Source: Adiantum capillus-veneris
Taxonomy: Eukaryota; Streptophyta; Polypodiopsida; Polypodiales; Pteridaceae
DNA: 64,000 nt
Direction of reading: 5' to 3'
NCBI GenBank assembly: GCA_014529385.2
Contig: CM043942.1
Coordinates: 2,520,501 to 2,584,500, forward strand
This document shows, piece by piece, positions 58,072-64,000 of this stretch. Every line of letters begins with the position of its first letter. The stretch's first letter is position 1. Under the pieces are notes generated by a model, which saw only the letters and a list, made by a program, of their open reading frames with translations, ran no database searches and was not told the origin of the DNA. Made by a program: the position numbers and the translations under genes.

Positions 58072-61000
58072 TCAGTCCACAAAGGGGAGTAAGCCCAAAG
58101 CTTTGCGGAAAGCTTCAAGCTTCTCACGAGACAATGCCTTTGTGAAAAGATCTGCAAGGTTATCCTGTGTTGGCACATAAGCCAAGCTGATCTCTCCTGC
58201 TGAGAGCCTCTTCTTGACATAGTGGTAATGCACCTCAATGTGCATTGTGCGAGCATGAAAAACTGGGTTCCTCGCAACTGCCAATGCGCTCTGACTGTCA
58301 GTGTAGATAGTATTGGTAGTGTCCTGTCCAACACCCGAATCAGCCATAAGGCGTCTGAGCCATACACACTCAACCGTAGCTGTGAAGAATGCCCTGTACT
58401 CAACCTCACAACTCGAAGTGGCCACAGTAGGTTGCTTCTTGCTCAACCATGATATACATGAACTGCAAAGCATGAAACAAAAACCACTTGTGGACACTCG
58501 CGTGTCAAAACAACCAGCCCAATCTGAGTCCGAAAAAGCATGTAAGTCTGGCAGCAATGATCCCCCCTTGGGATAAAACAAGCCAAGGTGTAAAGTGCCA
58601 CTAAGGTAGCGGAAAATCCTCTTGACAGCCTGCCAATGCTTAGACCCTGGGCTATGCATGAATCTGTTGACCTGTGAGACTGCAAACTGAATATCTGGCC
58701 TCGTGTTGCATACATAAATGAGACAGCCAACAGCAGTTTGGTAAAGAGTGACATCAGCAGGATCACCAGCATCATGTAGACTCAACTTCAAACCTGTTTC
58801 CATGGGAGTGGCAATAGGTTTGCAATCCTCAAGTCCAAACTTACATAGCAATGTCTCTATGTAACTTTTCTGACACAAGGCAATACCACCATCACACTGC
58901 TTAAACTGTATACCCAAGTAATGATGCAACAGCCCCAAATCTTTCATCTTGAAAGTAGCATTCAAATCAGCCTTAAATTCAACAATATGTCTCTCATTTG
59001 GTCCAGTGATCACCAAATCATCAACATAAAGAACCACAATGAGAAGTACATCACCCTCATGCTTTACATACAATGTGCTTTCTCTTGGACTATTACGAAA
59101 GCCTCGTTTAACCAAATGAGTGTCAGCTTTCTCATACCAAGCACGAGGAGATTGCTTCAACCCATACAAAGCCTTCTTACATTTGCACACTTTGTCCTCT
59201 TGTCCTTTTATGACAAAACCGCAAGGCTGCGTTACATAAACTTCCTCAAATATGTCACCATTCAAGAAAGCACTAACAATGTCTGATTGATGTACATCCC
59301 AACCAAAATGAGCTGCCAATGCACATAGAAAACGCACAGTAGTCATACGACAAGTGAGAGCAAAAGTCTCTTCATAATCTATGCCTTTTTGCTGTGCATA
59401 ACCCTTTGCAACAAGTCGAGCCTTACGGCGATCGATCTCACCATCCGGCTTGCGTTTCAACTTGTAAACCCACTTCGTACCAATGGCCTTTTTGCCAGGA
59501 GGCAAATCACATAAAGTCCATGTGTCATTTTCTATAAGTGCATCATATTCTGATTGCATGGCAGCCATCCAATTTTCTGAATTTTGTGCTTCATCAAAAG
59601 ACAGAGGCTCCTCAACATCATGTAAACTAGACACAGCCAAACCATAACAATCTGATGCATAAGATACATGGCGAGATCTTGAACGAGTACGACTAGACAA
59701 AGGTGCATCCAATCTACTATCACGCAAAGTGTGCACCAGCCATTTTGGCATACCTCTAGCCTGCTCATTTTCAGCCCTTTCCTCATCAAGTACATCATGT
59801 ACATCTGCATCAGTAATAGGCTGATCCGTAACATTTTCAGAAACCCCCATAGGCTGTACATTTGCCTCATTGGAAATTACATTCGTATTTCCACCACTGA
59901 AAAGAGGCAACAAAGTGTCATAAATGTCATGTGAGCTTACATTACTGTCTCTAGTACATGACAGTAAGGGCTGAACAGAATCTTCCACAAACACTACATC
60001 CCGTGAAACCAGAATACGTTTTGTTTGCGGATGATACAACCTGTAATCTTTGCTTTCAGCACTATAACCAACAAAAATACATTTGACAGCCTTATCATCC
60101 AATTTTCTGCGCTGTGTTTGTGGCACCAAAGCATATGCCAAACAGCCAAAAACACGCATGTGCTCAATAGAAGGCTTTCTATCATGCCATGCTTCATATG
60201 GAGTAATAGACTGCAAAGCTTTCGTAGGACACCTGTTAAGTACATAATTGGCACACATGATGGCCTCAAGCCAAAAAGAATGCGGCAAAGCTTGACTTTT
60301 GACCATACATTGTGTCATTTTCGTAAGTGACCTGTTTTTCCTCTCAGCAACACCATTTTGTTGAGGTGTATAAGGCACTGTACATTGGTGTTTTATCCCA
60401 CGACTAGCCAGAAATGCATTAAATTCATGAGACATATACTCCCCCCCTCGATCGGAACGGAGGGTGCCCATAGTACATTTCGAGACATTTTCAGCCATAG
60501 CTAAAAATTGTTTGAAGCACATAAAAACTTCGGACTTCGCTTTAAGCGGGAATACCCATGCATGCCTGGAGTAATCATCAATGAAAGTCACGAAGTACAA
60601 GTAATTGCCCAAGGACGGAGTTTGCATCGGCCCACAAACATAGCTATGCACAAGCTGCAACCTGCATGTGGCCAGAACTAAACCATCCTTTGGAAACTTA
60701 GAACGCTGCATCTTACCCAAAATACAGCCTTCACAAACATGTTTGACAGGTGCTTCAAGAGGCGGCAAAGAAGCAACCATATCAGATTTCTGCAAACGCA
60801 GCAAACTGGCAAAATTCAGATGATCAAAACGTGCATGCCAAAGTTTTGCATCTGAAATAGCCCTGGAATCTGCAACAGCATTTGCAAAATTTTGTCCACA
60901 CTTGTCATACAAAGTGAGCTTATACAGCCCACGGCAGCCAGATGCAACAATTTCATCACCAAAACTGAGATCATGAACTGTACATCTGTCATCCACAAAT

Positions 61001-61350
61001 TTGACTACAAGTCCAAGTCTAGCAAGTGCGGAAACAGACAAGAGATTCTTCTTGATCCCAGGTACATAAAGTGCATCAACAAGTGTGAAAGAACTGCCAT
61101 TAGCAGTAGTAAGCACAATCTTTCCAACTCCCTGAACTGGATAAGAGGCATTGTTGGCACAAGTGACTGAATTCCCATGAGGGACAGACTCGAGAGAGGT
61201 AAACAATTCACGATGTGAGGTAATGTGCTTTGTAGCACCACTGCCGAAATACCACATGTGAATCTGCAACAACTGACAAGCATGCATCATGGACAGCAGG
61301 ATTGTAAGTGCACTCTGCGCTAAAAGCCCATTCTGCATCAACATCAGCAT
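58072..61350 (-). pseudogene. Copia polyprotein: protease, integrase, RT, RNase H (1092 aa open frame)
   Basis: One long frame in copia order, with integrase before RT. Protease: WYFGSGATKHITS, where the catalytic Asp of DSGA is Gly. Integrase: HARFDHL...CEGCILGK, LVHSYVCGPM (the first catalytic Asp is Tyr), TLRSDRGGEY and PQQNGVAERKNRSL. RT: GTKWVYKLKRKPDGE, ARLVAKGYAQQKGIDY, VSAFLNGDIFEEVY and VVLYVDDLVITG (YVDD kept). RNase H: DSDWAGCFDTRVSTSG and IYTDSQSALAVA, and the tail THIEVHYHYVKK-type as HIEVHYHYVKK. The frame is fully open, but two catalytic Asp residues are replaced, so it is probably a dead copy mutated without stops. Confidence 0.93.
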
Positions 61351-61470
61351 TAAAGTCTCCTTTCACAGGAGACTCAACAATGGCTACATTTATAGTGGAA
61401 CCAGCATTTGCAGTGGAACCACCCTCTTTCTTCTTAGCCTCTTTGACCTTCAACTTAGGACACGACTTGA

Positions 61471-62319
61471 TCAAGTGATCATTAGCTTTACAATAATGGC
61501 AACGCATCTTCTTTTTGCCCTTATCACCAGAATTTCCAGACGAATTGCTGCCAACAAAAGCATTAGGAACAGATTTTTGCCACTCGCAATAGAACCATAA
61601 GAAGTGGCTGCATTACTGTTACCACCCTTTCTTTGAGAAGCAATAAAAGCCTGTTCAACTGCACGCTGCCTAGTCCTGTTTTTTCTAGAAAGTGACTCTT
61701 GCAACAGCAATGTGCATAATGCATCAAACTTGACAACTTCAGGATTTCCTTGGGTCATCAGTCTCCAAGTACTAGCAAAAGTCTGGTAGAAATCTGGTAA
61801 GGCATCAAGAACAGCCTGCACAAGGGAACTGTCTGAAATGACTTCACCTGCAGAAATAAGTTGCTCATTGATATCCTTGACACTAGCAAGGAAAGTGTCC
61901 ATATCATCTTCCTCATGCATAATCTTCGACTCCAGCTCTTTACGCAGCAAAGCAATATTAGCCTCATTGCAGCTTGCAGAAAGACCTGCTAGAATATCCC
62001 AAGCTTGTTTTGCAGATTTTGCTGAACGGATGTGAGGAACAATGGTGCGCTTCACAAACAACGCAATCAATGCATGAGCATGCGCATCCTTAACATCCCA
62101 ACGAGCTTGTTCTGCCGTAGGCAAAACAACTCTAGTAGCTGCAATCCTTGCAGCAAGACCTGCAACATCCTCAACATCGCCTGCATCCTCAGAACCAAGA
62201 CGTACATCAGTGCCCTGCACAATGTTCCAGACGCCCTTTGACACAAGAACATGTTGCATCATATAAGCCCACATAGGGTAGTTGTCCCTATCCAAACTGT
62301 CCAAACATCTTGAACACAT
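61471..62319 (-). pseudogene. Copia gag
   Basis: LDRDNYPMWAYMMQHVLVSKG (DUF4219-like start), KSAKQAWDILAGLSAS, ELESKIMHEEDDMDTFLAS and LPDFYQTFASTWRL form the UBN2-type Gag core. The zinc knuckle CHYCKANDHLIKSC is read in the neighbouring frame (61507-61460), so a frameshift separates gag from pol near 61500. The N-terminus (MCSRCLDS) is odd and lies right at the junction with foreign LTR sequence at 62320, so the native start and leader are missing. Confidence 0.9.
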
Positions 62320-62322
62320 CTA

Positions 62323-62587
62323 AAATGTCAAAAATAGGGAAAATAGGCTAAATGCACTGGAAAAATCCCCTAACTGATTCTAATGGATTCTGATGGGAAT
62401 ACTGATGATCATGCTGTGTGCAACTAGAGGATATGCATCTATGCTAAGTGACTGGGCATGCATGGTCTACGAATAGACTCACAAAAAGTGTCAGATCACT
62501 TCTAATCTAGACTGACTGAACTTGACGGAAACCCTGTTATGGTGTAGCTTGTCCACGGACACATAAGGTTGGATGTGTCACGTGACA
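62323..62587 (-). repeat. Partial LTR of the B/C family
   Basis: 265 bp matching the last quarter of the element B LTR (AAAATGTCAAAAATAGG to GTCACGTGACA). The rest of the LTR is absent at the copia junction. Confidence 0.88.
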
Positions 62588-63780
62588 TCCCCTCCTTTTC
62601 AAAGTGAGGTACTGGTACCGAACTGTATGGCATCGAGGGAGATCGCCAATGGCATCCGGAATCCGGGAAGGGACTCTTCGCCGGCCCGCTTTGATGTGTG
62701 GGTCGTGCGATACTTAAACTTCATAAAGGTCTGCAACGCTTGCTTCTTTGGGCCGTGCCGAAAGCGACACAAAGTCTTCTGTGGCTCCTTCAATGCTTCA
62801 ACTTCGTCGAGAGTCATGCTTCTTTCTTCAAGAATCTCCATGGCTGAAAATTCCTGAAACCATTTCCAACACAAAACCATGAACATAAGCATTCCATGTA
62901 AAAGTGAGTGAAAAAAATCTTGTCTTCTCTAAAGACCGTGCATGCAATGTAAATGAATCAATAGACAGAATGTCAAACCGTTCACCACATACACGCAAAC
63001 AATGAGACCGAATCTTTCTCTTTTGATCTAGAGCAATCAACTGTGGCAATCCACAACGGAAATGCCCATGCTTGGTGCTCATACTTTCATGTGCTCGTTC
63101 TACGAATGTGTTATGCCAAGGAAGAGACATGGAATGTGAGTTCCTTACATACATACTTTTCAGCTTTTCATGAACAATCTGCATACATTCGTGCTCATTC
63201 ATGAGAGAAACGTGCTCAATATACAATATGTCATGCCTAGGAAAAGGGATCACATAAAGGCGCTGACTAAAATACAGGAAACCATCACGAATGAAACACT
63301 CGAACAATGCGGGCGTATCAATCATGCGAACACATAATACTTCCTGTAAGGGCTCTTTGGACCTAGGCTCTAGAGCCAAGATCGGTTCTTCGAAATCTAT
63401 CGAATCTTCTTGTGGAGGATATGTGGACCTTGACTCGAAAGCCAAGATCGATTCTTCGTGATTGATCAAATCTACGAGGTTAGCTTCGCTAGAAAAAGCA
63501 TCCACTAACACATCATCCTTGTGAACAATCACATCATCTTCATGCAACTCTCATGCTTGTGAGAAATCACATCTTGATCATGCAAATCATCATGCTCGTG
63601 AGAAATCACATCCTGATCATGCAAATCATCATGCTGATCACTGTCAATCAAATCATCATGCTACTCGCAATCATGAAAATCCTGTGTGTCATGCTTTGGA
63701 GAAAAAGAGACTGAGAGAGTCTCCTCCTCCTGAATCCTTTCAATCTTGTCCTGCATATTAACAATGAGAGATGGAGAATG
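62588..63780 (-). pseudogene. Internal region of a second B-type element
   Basis: It begins with the polypurine complement TCCCCTCCTTTT and follows element B internal DNA (39302 onward) closely. Minus frames 62892-62599 and 63547-62828 contain FIRDGFLYFSQRLYVIPF, SMSLPWHNTFVERAHESMS and two ILA(F/L)E(S/P)RS units. Aspartate/His-rich repeats (CATGATGATTTGCATGATC-type) follow at 63540-63680. It is a non-autonomous relative of element B. Confidence 0.75.
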
Positions 63781-63796
63781 AACAACATTCATTCCG

Positions 63797-64000
63797 CTAC
63801 ACCTGCGTGAGTTCGTCAGCTTCCTCTAGGTGCGCGGCTAGCTGTGCCTCTTGCCATGCGTGGTACCAATTGATGGCATCACCGGCAAAGTATATAGCTG
63901 CCGTCAAAACTTTCCTATTTCCTGTCTTCTTAGTTGTCGCAAAATAAGCATTAAATTGATGCAGCCAAGAATGAATAACCGTAGCATCCATCTTACCATC
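63797..64000 (-). pseudogene. gag capsid fragment of the B/C family
   Basis: Minus-strand DATVIHSWLHQFNAYFATTK, TAAIYFAGDAINWYHAWQEA and LEEADELTQ match element C gag around 54440-54620 and lack the TGA found there. It runs off the window end. The join at 63780-63800 puts an LTR-type end (AACATTCATTCCGCTACACC) directly against mid-gag. Confidence 0.85.

Overview
The window is repeat-dominated nuclear DNA of a land plant with a large genome. A fern or other non-seed plant is my best guess, but that is inference only. Reasons: chromodomain-type and Tat-type Ty3/gypsy elements, a Ty1/copia element, plant-type LINEs with a C-terminal zf-RVT domain, very long CT/GA, GT and AC microsatellites, and one spliced host gene with short GT-AG introns. 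I see no rRNA, no functional tRNA gene, no CRISPR array and no prokaryotic operon.

Layout. 1-4130: mostly unassigned DNA with a duplicated AC microsatellite. 4131-14926: an old minus-strand Tat-like gypsy element (LTR-like repeats at both ends, dual RNase H, integrase), split by a younger plus-strand chromodomain gypsy (5859-12056) that keeps very short LTRs and a 5-bp target duplication TTCTC. 14927-18880: unassigned DNA, a tandem tRNA-derived (SINE-like) repeat and microsatellites. 19277-20478: the only recognisable host gene, a minus-strand tRNA m3C methyltransferase of the METTL2/6/8 family; six exons can be joined in frame and the 5' end is not found. 21318-21484: a MITE with a perfect 8-bp target duplication. 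22285-29096: a minus-strand LINE containing a solo LTR (23413-24935, target duplication CGGAT).

29097-42536: a 13.4-kb block of LTR elements. Element A (29097-37822) has two 1475-bp LTRs with no indels between them and a nearly open gag-pol. It is fused to a non-autonomous element B (37985-42536). Beyond this block, 42537-43816 holds the first half of a LINE ORF1 in the orientation and order expected if the block split the LINE at 22285-29096. 43817-48500: degenerate repeats, a second MITE of the same family, LTR fragments in opposite orientations and a solo LTR (46709-47912, target duplication TCATT).

48416-51100: one LTR whose CT tract appears to have been entered three times by retroelement fragments, two of them LINE 3' ends. 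52206-57770: element C, an autonomous relative of element B, decayed by stops and frameshifts, then cut by a copia element (57771-62319) that lost its own 5' LTR and is joined to a partial B-type LTR and B-type internal DNA running to the window end.

The genes do not form a pathway. What links them is retrotransposition, nested insertion and LTR recombination. The observations I rate highest are the serial insertions inside an LTR-borne CT microsatellite, the two related MITEs, the tandem/chimeric LTR block, and a conserved poly(A)-signal block shared by several LTRs. All alignments were made by eye.
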